DNA of 64,000 nucleotides from DATNPX01 sp036702975 (GCA_036702975.1 DATNPX010000034.1:248001-312000); one strand, 5' to 3'. Shown: positions 18,423 to 27,985, counted from the stretch's first letter. Translations and numbers: made by a program. The notes: generated by a model not told the origin, from the letters alone.

Positions 18423-19331
18423 ATGCCCTTCAAGAAGATATTGGTTTGCCTGGACGGATCGAACAACAGTCAGATTGCAGCAGACTATGCCTTCTGGTTA
18501 GCACAGAATCTCGACGCCGAACTAGGAGCTGAGCATGTCGTCGATCCTCGTTTGATTGATCTGTTTATAGAGCCAGAATTCGGCGAAGAGCTGGGTTTTG
18601 CACCTTCAGTCGAATCTTACGGCAAAGTGTCAACGTCCTTAAGAAAGATCGGTAAAACCATTCTGGATCTGTTCAAGAATGAAGCGTCCTTGCGCGAGAT
18701 ACCGCAAACAACGCGCTTATCGGAAGGGCACATAGTAGAAGAGATACTCAAACAGTCTGAGCAGTTTGACTTACTCGTTCTGGGGCACAGAGGAAGACAG
18801 CAACCGAAAACACCATCAAGAATAATGATCGGTTCGGTGGCCGAGCGCGTGGCCCGGGAAGCGGACATTCCGGTGCTGATAACAGTTCAGCCGTCATCGA
18901 AAGTCTCAGACATTCTCGTCGCTTTTGATGGCAGTGAACAATCAATCGGTGCCCTTCTTTTGGCTGAAAGCCTTGCTAAGTACACTGATTGCAACCTAAG
19001 AGCTTTGATAGTTGTTCCAAGCAGAGAAGATCTTCCACAGGGGAAGCTAATCGCCGAACAAGGAGATGGCTATCTACGGGAGTTTTGGAAAGACGGCGTG
19101 TTCACTGTCGAAGTTGGAGAGCCAACACAAACGATTCTGGAAAAAGCTGGCGATACAAATTCTCTATTAATTCTAGGAGCTTACGGCTACGGCGACCCAG
19201 ACCGCAACGTGCTCGGAAGTACAACGAGCAAGGTAATTCGAAATTGCCACTGCAGCGTGCTGATTTACAAATCTGCTCGTCAACCGAGAAAAGCGCTGAA
19301 ACCAGAAAAACACGAACGGATATCGGCATGA
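18423..19331 (+). CDS. tandem-domain universal stress protein
   Basis: 302 residues forming two USP domains. The first begins FKKILVCLDGS and ends in GHRG...IGSVAERV with a longer loop than usual; the second begins DILVAFDGSEQS and has GAYGYGDPDRNVLGS, matching the ATP-binding pattern G-2x-G-9x-G-S. A GGAGG ribosome site lies 9 bases before ATG 18423. Its stop overlaps the start of the downstream acyltransferase (ATGA), so the two are translationally coupled. The 228 bases upstream separate it from the divergent M52-like gene and should hold promoters for both directions. Confidence 0.92.
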   Translation: MPFKKILVCLDGSNNSQIAADYAFWLAQNLDAELGAEHVVDPRLIDLFIEPEFGEELGFAPSVESYGKVSTSLRKIGKTILDLFKNEASLREIPQTTRLSEGHIVEEILKQSEQFDLLVLGHRGRQQPKTPSRIMIGSVAERVAREADIPVLITVQPSSKVSDILVAFDGSEQSIGALLLAESLAKYTDCNLRALIVVPSREDLPQGKLIAEQGDGYLREFWKDGVFTVEVGEPTQTILEKAGDTNSLLILGAYGYGDPDRNVLGSTTSKVIRNCHCSVLIYKSARQPRKALKPEKHERISA

Positions 19332-20569
19332 TGGCAAGCAAGCTTAGCAAATCTACTAGGCATTGCGACATATACGGGTTCAGACCGCCGCATCTAACTG
19401 TTTCATTCGTAGAACTTGCCAAACTGATCTATCCCGCGCTCCTTCGTCTCAGATACGGTCACCTCTCGTATGAAACTGTAGGAGATCTAAACGAGCTGGC
19501 TTCATTAGGAACCAAGCGCGTCATTTTATGTCCGAATCATTCACTTAATATGGACAATGACGTGGTTTTTATCTTGGCAAAACTTCTTCGAGATCAACTT
19601 TATTATCTGTGCACTCGAGAGATCTTTCGCAAGACCATTTTCAACAAATTTATTCTGCAACTGGCAGGCTGTTATTCCGTTCACAGGGGAGCCCTGGATC
19701 TTAGATCGTTTGCGCAGTCCATAAAGATCTTGATGCAGGGCAAACACCGGCTCGTCATCTTTCCAGAAGGTGAAATCAGTGGAAGAAACAACGTTCTTCT
19801 ACCTTTCAAATCAGGCCCTGCGCATATCGCTTTGAGTGCGGTGGCACGTATGCGAAAAGAGCACAGAGAGGAACCAGTTTATCTTGCCCCCATTGCCTTT
19901 CGGTACAGTTACCCAAAAGTCACAGCCAAATTTCTGCTCGATAATATTTCGTCAATCGAGCACGTCCTCGAAATAGATGGTGGCACAGACCTATCATTAC
20001 AACATCGCATAAGCAAAGCTCTCAACGTCATCATTGATACGCTCTACGCGAAGTACAACACTCAGCCACCATCGTTACCGCTTTCGGAGAAAGCGCATCA
20101 GCTCACCCAGTTAATTTTCACATCGCTTGCAGCTTATGTGCATTATGAGCCAGTCGACGGTCTGAACGAAGTCGAATCCGCGCATCAACTCTACTTACGA
20201 CTATACGAAGCAAGGTGGACGGAAGAGCAATTGCAGCACCAGCTAAACCACTCAATTCACCACACACGGTATCAAGCGTTAAACGAACTGATACATGACT
20301 ATCACCGGGCAGTCAATTTAATTTCGGCGAGCCAGTTGGCCGAGCGCAGCAACGTAGAAGACCTGGTCAACTTGATAATGGCCGTTCGCAAGGAAGTCGG
20401 GGCAGACCAACATAGCCGCACACCTGTTCATCTCTCTATCGCCTTCGCGAAGCCAATTCTCGTCAACGACTTTTTGAAAGGTCAAACGGAAGGAGTAGAC
20501 GTGCCTCATGAACTCACCAGTCTTTTAGAATCATCGGTGAGAGAAGAGCTCAACAAACTAATTGTATAG
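19328..20569 (+). CDS. PlsC-type 1-acyl-glycerol-phosphate acyltransferase-like protein
   Basis: 413 residues from ATG 19328, which overlaps the USP stop; the same frame stays open far upstream inside the USP gene but that part is not coding. Acyltransferase motifs are visible: NHSLNMD (H-x4-D) and FPEGEISGRNN. The C-terminal 200 residues are helical and of unknown role. The family transfers acyl groups from acyl-CoA or acyl-ACP to lysophospholipids or related acceptors at the membrane. Coupling with a USP suggests stress-linked lipid remodelling. Confidence 0.86.
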   Translation: MMASKLSKSTRHCDIYGFRPPHLTVSFVELAKLIYPALLRLRYGHLSYETVGDLNELASLGTKRVILCPNHSLNMDNDVVFILAKLLRDQLYYLCTREIFRKTIFNKFILQLAGCYSVHRGALDLRSFAQSIKILMQGKHRLVIFPEGEISGRNNVLLPFKSGPAHIALSAVARMRKEHREEPVYLAPIAFRYSYPKVTAKFLLDNISSIEHVLEIDGGTDLSLQHRISKALNVIIDTLYAKYNTQPPSLPLSEKAHQLTQLIFTSLAAYVHYEPVDGLNEVESAHQLYLRLYEARWTEEQLQHQLNHSIHHTRYQALNELIHDYHRAVNLISASQLAERSNVEDLVNLIMAVRKEVGADQHSRTPVHLSIAFAKPILVNDFLKGQTEGVDVPHELTSLLESSVREELNKLIV

Positions 20570-20573
20570 GAGC

Positions 20574-21434
20574 TCACTTTTTCGAATTTGGTAGCGTTGC
20601 CAAATAGTCAGCAATATCTTTTACTTCTTCAGGAGTAACGTTTAGTAGCGGCATCTGTGTTTTCCTCAACGTGTGTCCTTCCACAGCTGTGCCAATATGA
20701 GCCTCGGAATCAGTTATGTGCGCCTCTATGTACTGACGACTGTGCCGGCCGGCAACACCGTCGAGCTTGGGACCGAGCCAACCTCCAACGTTCTCGATTG
20801 AATGGCAAGCAGCGCAGCCGAATTTTGCATAAAGAGCTTCCCCTTCTTTGCTGGACTTACATACGGGCGCAGGGCGAAAATTCGGATTTGCAACAGGATC
20901 TTCGGACGGCCACCGACGGATGTGCGGAACTATAGCAAATCCACCCGGTGGCTCAGGAAGAGTCAGCAGGTACAACACTATAGCTCTAGCGGTTTGCTTT
21001 GTTAATCGAACGTGCGCGTCGGACCCCGACTTCTCGGGGCTAGTTAGCTGCAGAAACTTCTCTTTTGCCTCGCTTGTATTCTCCAGCCGAGCCGTCAGGT
21101 ATTCCTCGCTTCGCTCGTGACCAATCCCATCCAGAATTGGTCCAATTGCGCCACCTACCCCATGTATTGAATGGCAGGCTTGACAGTTAAGCGCTTGAAA
21201 CGAGTCTTCGCCGGCGGTGCTTTCAGCTGTTACCGGATTGGGTTGATAACCAGTTGGCTTCACTTTAATCAAGCTGGGACGCTCCGCTGGTTCCACCTCT
21301 TGGTGCTCGGCAGCGCTCTTTCGGATTCCACAGAGCAAGGCTAGACCGAGAACGCCAGCCAGTATCAGCGAGCAGCGAGCACGGTACGTTTGCTTACTAC
21401 ACCCATTACTGCTCTTAGCTTCTGCCTTTGACAC
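20574..21434 (-). CDS. exported diheme cytochrome c
   Basis: 286 residues. A hydrophobic segment at about 21-36 acts as signal peptide or anchor. Two heme-binding CxxCH motifs, CQACH (84-88) and CAACH (207-211), sit in two similar halves, each followed by GGxxGPxLDG and an Arg/His-rich turn; Met261 (KTQMPLLN) is a likely axial ligand of heme 2. It acts outside the cytoplasmic membrane in electron transfer. A paralogue lies at 35152-35967. It converges on the acyltransferase gene with only 4 bases between. Confidence 0.92.
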   Translation of the reverse strand: MSKAEAKSSNGCSKQTYRARCSLILAGVLGLALLCGIRKSAAEHQEVEPAERPSLIKVKPTGYQPNPVTAESTAGEDSFQALNCQACHSIHGVGGAIGPILDGIGHERSEEYLTARLENTSEAKEKFLQLTSPEKSGSDAHVRLTKQTARAIVLYLLTLPEPPGGFAIVPHIRRWPSEDPVANPNFRPAPVCKSSKEGEALYAKFGCAACHSIENVGGWLGPKLDGVAGRHSRQYIEAHITDSEAHIGTAVEGHTLRKTQMPLLNVTPEEVKDIADYLATLPNSKK

Positions 21435-21559
21435 TTACTTCCCCGCAACGACATTAGGTCTCTGATTATATAGGGCGATTGCCGGCCGCCAGTTGTCAGG
21501 CACAGCTCATCCCGACGGTGGAGCAGAAGTCCAACAATTTGTCCGGCATCGGAGCGTTT

Positions 21560-21579
21560 GATCGTCCAGAAGAGCGATG
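21560..21579. promoter_or_regulatory. candidate shared operator GATCGTCC-N6-GCGATG
   Basis: In the 209 bases between the divergent cytochrome c and USP genes, the string GATCGTCC, six bases, then GCGATG occurs 65 bases before the USP start. The same two parts with the same 6-base spacer occur upstream of another USP at 32440-32459. The halves are an imperfect inverted repeat (ATCG.C/G.CGAT). This is a two-instance pattern and could be chance. Confidence 0.25.
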
Positions 21580-21643
21580 CAAAAGCAGACGCGATAAACG
21601 AAGCTTTAAATGTCCTCACTACATTAACCTGGGAATTCACATT

Positions 21644-22150
21644 ATGAACGTCTTAGTAGCTATAGCCGACGATTGCTGTTCCAAACACATCCTCGATTTC
21701 CTGGCAAGGCAGAAATGGCAAAAAGAAACGCACTTCCGGCTATTGACCGTGAAAGATGGTAACAAGCCAAAACCGCACAAACGAGCTGGAAAGAATGGAA
21801 ACGCACCAACACCCGCCAAATTCCAGATGAACTTTGCTCAGGAATTGTCCGGCAGACTGCCTGGTGTTCACATTGAACGGATCGCTCTGGACGGTGGAGC
21901 GCCCAGTGAAATCATCACTCAAGCCGAGAATTGGCCGGCCGATCTGATCGTAATTGGCGCACATGGTCGTAAGGGAATCGACCGAATATTGCTTGGAAGC
22001 GTGTCATCCGTAGTCTTAGACCAGGCACCATGCACGGTAGCAATTGTAAAACTGCCGCCTCTTCCCGCGCTCGACATCACCCTGAGCGAAAATGACCTGC
22101 CACAGCAGATAAGCAGTTTCGAGCTGTGCGAAACAGGTCAAGCCAGTTAA
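21644..22150 (+). CDS. universal stress protein
   Basis: 168 residues from ATG 21644 (MNVLVAIADD); the open frame starts earlier but the USP fold begins here. It has the lineage pattern W-x3-T-x-F after the first helix and a canonical ATP-binding loop GAHGRKGIDRILLGS. The C-terminal 30 residues beyond the fold are acidic and variable. It begins the run of seven + strand USP genes to 26059. Confidence 0.9.
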   Translation: MNVLVAIADDCCSKHILDFLARQKWQKETHFRLLTVKDGNKPKPHKRAGKNGNAPTPAKFQMNFAQELSGRLPGVHIERIALDGGAPSEIITQAENWPADLIVIGAHGRKGIDRILLGSVSSVVLDQAPCTVAIVKLPPLPALDITLSENDLPQQISSFELCETGQAS

Positions 22151-22165
22151 ATCATTGGAGGATTC

Positions 22166-23032
22166 ATGAGAGTATTGCTCGCCCTCGACTACTCGCAAAG
22201 CTCACTGGAAGCTTTCGAGTCACTGTTTACGATCTGCGATCCGGGTCCGGTCTCTGTGCATGTGCTGCATGTAATCGACCGATCATCTCAAACTGAGGTC
22301 AGTAAGCAAGTTGAAATTCAATTCGCGAAGCGGTTTATTGCTGCCAGCGTGAAAAAGTTATCGAACAGATTTCCGACTTGTTCAATTACTGGCGAGCAAG
22401 TCATCGGGCCAGCAAGCAAAATGATCTTGGAGACAGCCACAAAGACTGATTGTGAGCTAATCGTGATGGGAGCGCATCTGCAAACCGGAATCTCAGGTCT
22501 ATTGATAGGCAGTGTGTCACGCAAAGTTCTCACTCATGCACACTGTGGTGTGCGCATCGTGAGACCGGCTGAAAAATCCGAACCAAAAGATTCCTACAAT
22601 GTGCTGATCGCAACGAACGACACAGAGGAATCAGATTACGCACTAGAACGGATTTTGGCGACCGGTTGGCCGCGAAATACAATATTCAAGTTTGTTACGG
22701 CTTCGAAGGACATGGGCACTGCTGAACAGGCAGAAGAACAAAAGAAGCTGATGGAGTCCTGGCTGAAGTGCTGTGTAGTCAGGCTAAATATGAACCTGAG
22801 ACCAGAGATGGTGACCTCGGATATTCTCGTTGGCGATCCCAAACAAGCAATTATCGAGGAAGCAACGAACTGGCCGGCAGATTTGATCATACTCGGCGCC
22901 CGCAGAAGAACAGACCTTAACAAAATCATTCGAGGCAGCGTATCTGAGTTTGTCGCAACTAAAGCGCCTTGCAGTGTGGAGGTTCTTCCGTCGCCTGGTC
23001 GGGAAGTCAGATTTGTTCAAGCTAGAGAGTGA
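22166..23032 (+). CDS. tandem-domain universal stress protein, degenerate ATP loops
   Basis: 288 residues, two USP domains. The nucleotide loops are GAHLQTGISGLLIGS and GARRRTDLNKIIRGS: the final G-S is kept but the second Gly is replaced by Leu or Arg, so ATP binding is doubtful in both. GGAGG lies 6 bases before ATG 22166, and the gene follows the previous USP by 15 bases. Confidence 0.9.
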   Translation: MRVLLALDYSQSSLEAFESLFTICDPGPVSVHVLHVIDRSSQTEVSKQVEIQFAKRFIAASVKKLSNRFPTCSITGEQVIGPASKMILETATKTDCELIVMGAHLQTGISGLLIGSVSRKVLTHAHCGVRIVRPAEKSEPKDSYNVLIATNDTEESDYALERILATGWPRNTIFKFVTASKDMGTAEQAEEQKKLMESWLKCCVVRLNMNLRPEMVTSDILVGDPKQAIIEEATNWPADLIILGARRRTDLNKIIRGSVSEFVATKAPCSVEVLPSPGREVRFVQARE

Positions 23033-23154
23033 ACTTTGCGAAAAAAATCATCCTTCTGACATCATTCTGAAAAAGGATCACTCCGCCGTTGGACCGATGC
23101 TCTTAAATCTCGAAAACATTAGAGTTAAATCGTGACCAAACCACAGGTAAAGAA

Positions 23155-23655
23155 ATGAAAGTACTAGTCGCTATTGACCAATCGGCTTTTGGTTTTCAGA
23201 TTATTGAGGCATTGGCTAATCGCAAGTTCCCGGCTGGAACTCAATTCAAGATACTCAGTGTTGTTGAGCCGCTTCCTTTCAACTGGGACCAGCAAAACTC
23301 TAAAACGTGGAAAAAAATCGCTCAAGATGTTCTGAAAGAACGAAAGCTAGTAGTTGAAGAGATTGAAAGCGTAGCTCGCCACAAGCTGCTTTGTGCGCAT
23401 CCAGATGCGCAAGTGCATACGGAAATAAGACACGGTGATGCACGCATCGAAATCATACACGCCGCCACCAGCTGGATGCCCAACAAAATCATTTTAGGGG
23501 CTCATGGACGCTCTCCCAATCGACTTTTTCCAAATGTGGTCTCTCAACATGTGGCAAGGCACGCTCTGTGTACAGTCGAACTCATTCGTTTGACTGAACC
23601 AACACATTCGACATCGACGCGTGATGAATCAGTTAAGGCTGAGGTGTCGAAATGA
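23155..23655 (+). CDS. universal stress protein, degenerate ATP loop
   Basis: 166 residues with MKVLVAIDQSAF at the N-terminus and the lineage F-P-A-G-T-x-F pattern. The loop GAHGRSPNRLFPNVVS keeps the first glycines but lacks the terminal G-S, so it may not bind ATP. Its stop overlaps the next gene (ATGA). Confidence 0.9.
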   Translation: MKVLVAIDQSAFGFQIIEALANRKFPAGTQFKILSVVEPLPFNWDQQNSKTWKKIAQDVLKERKLVVEEIESVARHKLLCAHPDAQVHTEIRHGDARIEIIHAATSWMPNKIILGAHGRSPNRLFPNVVSQHVARHALCTVELIRLTEPTHSTSTRDESVKAEVSK

Positions 23656-24158
23656 GAGTGATTGTCGCAATTGATGGAACCTCTGGAACGCGAGACCTAC
23701 TCGCCGCGGTGGCGGCGAGACCATGGACAAAAGATTCGGAGTTTATGGTTCTCCACGTGTTAGAGGGCTTGCCAACCGATGTGATTACTCAAGTTCTAGA
23801 ATCAGGACGTCTGAAGAAATTGAAAGACAAGTACGAAAACTGTACTAAGAGTATGGTTGATAGTGCGGCTGCGTTTCTTTCAGAACATTTGCCAGTTTAC
23901 CATGCAGTGCACAAAGTGCTGACCAGCGGTCGAGTTGTCGAAACGATTGTGCGAATCGCGACAGATTGGAGCGCAGATATGATCGTCGTGGGATGTCACC
24001 ACAGAGGCTTAGCCGAGAAGCTCTTTATGGGGAGCGTCGCAGAAGGACTCATATCCTATGCTCCTTGCTCCGTAGAAATTCTGCGCCCTGAGACAACTCT
24101 CGGGCGAGGCCACGCAAGCGGAGCGACACAGACTATTGCATCGCAAGATGCACAGTAA
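23652..24158 (+). CDS. universal stress protein
   Basis: 168 residues. MRVIVAIDGTSGT start and W-x3-S-x-F pattern, loop GCHHRGLAEKLFMGS with His in place of the second Gly but G-S retained. ATG 23652 overlaps the upstream stop, so it is translated with the previous USP and a heteromer of the two is possible. Confidence 0.9.
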   Translation: MRVIVAIDGTSGTRDLLAAVAARPWTKDSEFMVLHVLEGLPTDVITQVLESGRLKKLKDKYENCTKSMVDSAAAFLSEHLPVYHAVHKVLTSGRVVETIVRIATDWSADMIVVGCHHRGLAEKLFMGSVAEGLISYAPCSVEILRPETTLGRGHASGATQTIASQDAQ

Positions 24159-24193
24159 TTTTTCCTGAACACAATAAGAAGAGGATTTCTTTT

Positions 24194-25087
24194 ATGAAGA
24201 TCAAGTCAATTTTAGTACCAATAGATGGCTCCAAAGATGCGCTGAATGCCAGCATCGTTGCATGGCAGCTTGCCAAAAATGTGAAGGCTCGCATTTCGGC
24301 TCTCTCGATCATTGATACTCAGTCAATCTGGACGCTGCTTGGACAGAAGTTGTCTGGGTTGATTGGAAGCGGCCCTTTTATAGCCGGCTACGAAAACATA
24401 TATGCATCATTGCGAAACATCTCAGATGCCTTATTGATGGCCTTCGAAACACGCTCGCAGGGTTATGGCATCCAGACAGAATGCATGATTGGCGAAGGAA
24501 ACACTGCAGAAGTTTTATTGGAACACGCCGGGAAGCACGATCTCGTGGTGATGGGAAGACGTCCCAAATATCAATCCATCAATGGTCACACCTTTATAAA
24601 GATCAGTTTGAGCCACAAGATCGCTTGCGATTCACCCGTGCCCGTTCTGATCGTCTCATCGGAACCGCGCAGTTGGACCCGTGCACGACTAGTTTTTGAT
24701 TCGCAGTCATTTAACATAAAACAATTAGAAGATTTCATGGAACTAGCTCAGAGTCTTAATCTCGAAGCCGAGCTGTTCTGCTGCGATGACTTGGCTGACC
24801 TGGAAGCAGATATTAGGAAATACATTCCAAATGAAATTCCTTTGCTCTCTCACGATCCGGCTTACGGGGACGACGCTTGGAGAGCCGCAATCGACGTCAA
24901 CTCGTCGACCGTCTTAATGCTTCTCACAACCAAAACAGATCAGGGACGAGAACTATCGAGCGGACCAAGTGTATCGACTCTGATAAAAGTCCTTCCTGCT
25001 GTGAGCTTTTGCATATTCCCACCCCTGCCAGCCGCCGGCAAAGAACAACCGGCAGCACAAGCGAAAAAATTGCAACTGCACATCTAG
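24194..25087 (+). CDS. tandem universal stress protein with degenerate second half
   Basis: 297 residues. The first domain starts IKSILVPIDGSKDA and has MGRRPKYQ...FIKISLSHKI where the ATP loop should be; glycines are mostly missing. The second half (about 160-297) is shorter and hard to align beyond the Rossmann-like strands. It resembles the 18423 gene in layout rather than the single-domain copies. An AAGAGGA ribosome site precedes ATG 24194. Confidence 0.85.
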   Translation: MKIKSILVPIDGSKDALNASIVAWQLAKNVKARISALSIIDTQSIWTLLGQKLSGLIGSGPFIAGYENIYASLRNISDALLMAFETRSQGYGIQTECMIGEGNTAEVLLEHAGKHDLVVMGRRPKYQSINGHTFIKISLSHKIACDSPVPVLIVSSEPRSWTRARLVFDSQSFNIKQLEDFMELAQSLNLEAELFCCDDLADLEADIRKYIPNEIPLLSHDPAYGDDAWRAAIDVNSSTVLMLLTTKTDQGRELSSGPSVSTLIKVLPAVSFCIFPPLPAAGKEQPAAQAKKLQLHI

Positions 25088-25099
25088 GAGAGGAAGAAA

Positions 25100-25531
25100 A
25101 TGAAAATTCTGGTTGCAACTGACGCCGAATCTAGCCGCCAATTGGTCGATGCGCTTCGGACGCGTAAGTGGTCGGAAACGGATAGTTTCCAGATTGTTTC
25201 CGTGCTCGACTCGAGCGAGGTGCCATATTTAGAGCGGCGCCAGTTGGGAACTAAATGTCTGCAGCAAGTTGAGAGCGTGGCGCAGGAGCTGCAAACGACC
25301 TTTCCAAAGAGTCGAGTGACAGCCAACGTATTGAGCGGTCTAACGGCAGAAGCTATCGCAGAAGAAGCTGCACAATGGCATGCAGATCTGATCGTTATCG
25401 GCTCTCACCATAAACGCGGATTGACACGTATATTAGAAGGCAGTGTCTCAGAATCTGTGATGAAAGCAAGCAAGTGCTCTATTATGCTCGTTCCGGTCGC
25501 AACGGCGGAAGCAGCTTGTAAATCAGTTTGA
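25100..25531 (+). CDS. universal stress protein
   Basis: 143 residues, near the minimal USP length. MKILVATDAESS start, W-x3-D-x-F pattern, and GSHHKRGLTRILEGS as nucleotide loop (His replaces the second Gly, G-S kept). It follows the previous USP by 12 bases with an AGGAGAGGAAG ribosome site. Confidence 0.9.
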   Translation: MKILVATDAESSRQLVDALRTRKWSETDSFQIVSVLDSSEVPYLERRQLGTKCLQQVESVAQELQTTFPKSRVTANVLSGLTAEAIAEEAAQWHADLIVIGSHHKRGLTRILEGSVSESVMKASKCSIMLVPVATAEAACKSV

Positions 25532-25552
25532 CCGAACAAAGAGGATCAGAAA

Positions 25553-26059
25553 ATGAAAGTTCTCATCGCTGTGGATGACTCGGCTTGTTCGCGGAAAGCC
25601 TTCGATTATTGTTTACACAATGAGACCTGGGAGGAGAGCACCCAGTTCCTTATTGTCTCCGTCGTGGCGCCTATACTTGGTGAATACTCTCTAGGCGCCA
25701 CTTACGTCGAGTCGATGGTCGAAGCCGAGCAACAAATAAAGAATGCGCGTGAGAAGTTAGTGCAAGAAATGGTTAGTCAACTTCAGAAAAAACATGGCAA
25801 AGAGAATGTATCCGGCATGACCTACCAAGGATTTCCTAGAGATTCGATACTGAGAGTTGCAGACAACTGGAAACCTGATCTGATCGTCGTTGGCTCTCAC
25901 GGTCGGCGCGGTTTCAGCAAGTTCTTTCTCGGCAGCGTCGCGGAGGCTATTTCACGCGAAGCCGACTGCTCCGTTCTAATCGTAAAAACTTGCCAGTGCA
26001 ATACGATTAACGAACCAGACGAGGAAGAGAAGCCGGCCGATGCTCTGGCCTCGCGATAG
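25553..26059 (+). CDS. universal stress protein, canonical ATP-binding type
   Basis: 168 residues with MKVLIAVDDSACS and the full ATP-binding loop GSHGRRGFSKFFLGS. Last of the + strand USP series; AGAGGATCAGAAA precedes ATG 25553. It converges with the receiver-like gene, whose stop lies one base away, so transcription from both sides meets here with no visible terminator. Confidence 0.92.
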   Translation: MKVLIAVDDSACSRKAFDYCLHNETWEESTQFLIVSVVAPILGEYSLGATYVESMVEAEQQIKNAREKLVQEMVSQLQKKHGKENVSGMTYQGFPRDSILRVADNWKPDLIVVGSHGRRGFSKFFLGSVAEAISREADCSVLIVKTCQCNTINEPDEEEKPADALASR

Positions 26060-26060
26060 G

Positions 26061-26516
26061 TTATTTGAATTGCCTCGTTGTTCGTTCGATAATCTTCTCT
26101 ATTTCGTTCCGAAGACCAGACAGGTTGCACAATGGTTTGGTACAACTCTTGCACGAAGGAATATCCTTTTGATCGCAGAATTCATCAAGGCTAAAAAAGG
26201 CGTCGGCGCCCATAAGCACTGCTGTTGTAGCAGTCAATCTATCTAACCGACTGGCTAGAGATGAACGCTCGCAAGTTACGCAGATCAATGGGATCATCCG
26301 CAACTTATCGTCTCGTTTCAGACCGCGGATAAAGGCGTACACGTCGCCAGCGCTGTAGTAAGCGCTGCATATCACAGCATCGAACTTGTTTCGCGCCAAT
26401 AGCTTCAAGGCAATAGCAGAATCGCTCACAAAAAAACATTCGTGGAAGTTTTCCAAACAATTCCGCAGCGGATAGTCGATTTCGTCATCACCTCGAATAA
26501 CAAGAATGCGAGACAT
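26061..26516 (-). CDS. receiver-like protein lacking the phospho-acceptor Asp
   Basis: 151 residues with a CheY-like strand/helix pattern: ILVIRGDDEID at strand 1, FDAVICSAYYS at strand 3, and PLICVTC at strand 4. At strand 3 the phospho-acceptor Asp is replaced (the sequence reads ICSA), so ordinary phosphorylation is unlikely. A C-terminal CKSCTKPLC motif adds three closely spaced cysteines, possibly for metal or redox. It sits inside the USP island. It may be a pseudo-receiver or redox-sensing partner; function unproved. Confidence 0.6.
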   Translation of the reverse strand: MSRILVIRGDDEIDYPLRNCLENFHECFFVSDSAIALKLLARNKFDAVICSAYYSAGDVYAFIRGLKRDDKLRMIPLICVTCERSSLASRLDRLTATTAVLMGADAFFSLDEFCDQKDIPSCKSCTKPLCNLSGLRNEIEKIIERTTRQFK

Positions 26517-26621
26517 TTCTGTCGCCTCCCGGTCATGTGACTTCAGCGTCTGGCCAGCGAACCAATTAATTTCGAGAATCGCTGTAGCACGTCGCCCACC
26601 AGATTAAGCACAACGCCAAAG

Positions 26622-26645
26622 AAGACCGCGATTTCTCGCGGTCTT
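26622..26645 (-). terminator. intrinsic terminator-like hairpin after the tandem USP gene
   Basis: A perfect 10-base stem AAGACCGCGA / TCGCGGTCTT with a 4-base loop, about 65 bases beyond the stop of the - strand USP gene at 26710. Read on the - strand it is followed by C-TTT, only a short U tract. A near-identical stem closes the ftsH gene (34978-35001). Confidence 0.7.
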
Positions 26646-26709
26646 TCTGGTCAAGAAGATATTATTGATCGCTACCCGCTCTGTAACTCCATAATAGTGA
26701 GCAGTGTCG

Positions 26710-27756
26710 CTAAACGCATCCTTCTTTGAGCTGATTTCGAACAATGACTTTATGATCAACTGACTCGTTGACTTCATTGCAGGATGGAGCGATCAATCGA
26801 TTGTCCTTTAGCAGCAAGACCGAACATGGTGCGGAGCAGAGTGCGGCAAGAGCTCCGTCATCTGGCAAATTTTCGAAGCCGTGTTTAATATGGCTGCCGA
26901 CAACTAGCAAATCCGCCTGCCACTCTGCAGCGGCAGTCACGAAAACCCGCCGAGCCGGTCCAAAAGCGACAACCACAGATGTACGCTCAGAGTTAAACGC
27001 CCTGCCTATCTCTTTCTCCCAGCCGTTCAGTGTCGCTTGGAATTTGGTATCGATTGCGTTCTCAACACTTTTGTCGCTCCGTTTCCACAAAAAGCAACGG
27101 ACTGGTCGTATATTGCCAACTAAGCGAAACTCTGTTCGCTCAGGCCAATTGTGGTGAATGCAGAAATCAACTATTTGCTGCGAAAGGTCTGTTTCATCGA
27201 GAGCGATCATAACTTTTTGCTTTCTCGCTTCGGTGGGAGTGGCTTCGATTAATGAGCGGATGACAGCCGGATTCAAAGTCGTCATATCGAAGTCTTGCCA
27301 TTTCTTCAAGTCAGCTTGAGAAGGTTTCACCAAAACGATAGGTACTTTCAAGTTAGCGGCAAGTGAGAGCGAAGTGCTTCCGAGAACAAATCTGTCGAAA
27401 CCGCTGCGTCCGTGTGAACCGGCTATGACGAGATCGGCCTTCCACTTGCTCACCATTCTTAGAATTTGGGGATAGATGTGCGCCTCAACTACCTCCTGGG
27501 CAACCAGAGCATCAGGATGCGCGTTGTTTATCTCCTGAGCCATTGAACTAACCAACGCACTTGCACTAGCCAAAACTGCATCCTTGGCCGATTCGATTAA
27601 TGGGGCAAACGTTATGTGTGAAGACTGATCGAGAAGATAAGGCTCAATTACATGCACAACCAAAAACTGCGTTTTCGCGGGCCATTTGTGCTGCCGAATG
27701 AAATCAACCATGCATGAGCCGAAAAAGGCATCTTCGACCGGAACTAAAACTCTCAT
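26710..27756 (-). CDS. tandem-domain universal stress protein
   Basis: 348 residues, two USP domains plus a C-terminal extension of about 35 residues. Domain 1 (MRVLVPVEDAFF, W-x3-T-x-F) has the canonical loop GSHGRSGFDRFVLGS; domain 2 (KVMIALDETDLS, again W-x3-T-x-F) has GSHIKHGFENLPDDG, which lacks the final G-S. So one half probably binds ATP and the other not. It is divergent from the 27986 gene across 229 bases and followed by a strong hairpin. Confidence 0.9.
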   Translation of the reverse strand: MRVLVPVEDAFFGSCMVDFIRQHKWPAKTQFLVVHVIEPYLLDQSSHITFAPLIESAKDAVLASASALVSSMAQEINNAHPDALVAQEVVEAHIYPQILRMVSKWKADLVIAGSHGRSGFDRFVLGSTSLSLAANLKVPIVLVKPSQADLKKWQDFDMTTLNPAVIRSLIEATPTEARKQKVMIALDETDLSQQIVDFCIHHNWPERTEFRLVGNIRPVRCFLWKRSDKSVENAIDTKFQATLNGWEKEIGRAFNSERTSVVVAFGPARRVFVTAAAEWQADLLVVGSHIKHGFENLPDDGALAALCSAPCSVLLLKDNRLIAPSCNEVNESVDHKVIVRNQLKEGCV

Positions 27757-27985
27757 ATCGACCCTCTCCTAAAATCTGGTACAAGAGGATTGTTCCAAAC
27801 CTCCGGCTGAAGCGCTTCGTTCGGGGTGGGTAGTGAGGTGCGCCGATCGGAGTAAGTGTGATTTCGATTGCCGCGGCCGAGGTCATTCTCAAGGTGCAGT
27901 CGTGTCATAGAAAAAAGAACCAGCCGGTGGATGTCGTCGCGCGGGAGTGAATCGATAATGAAAAGCGACACAACTGGGGACGGCG

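Noticed and set aside
18989..19327. N-terminal extension of the acyltransferase frame
   Set aside because: Lies inside the USP gene in another frame; the ATGA overlap at 19328 gives a better start.
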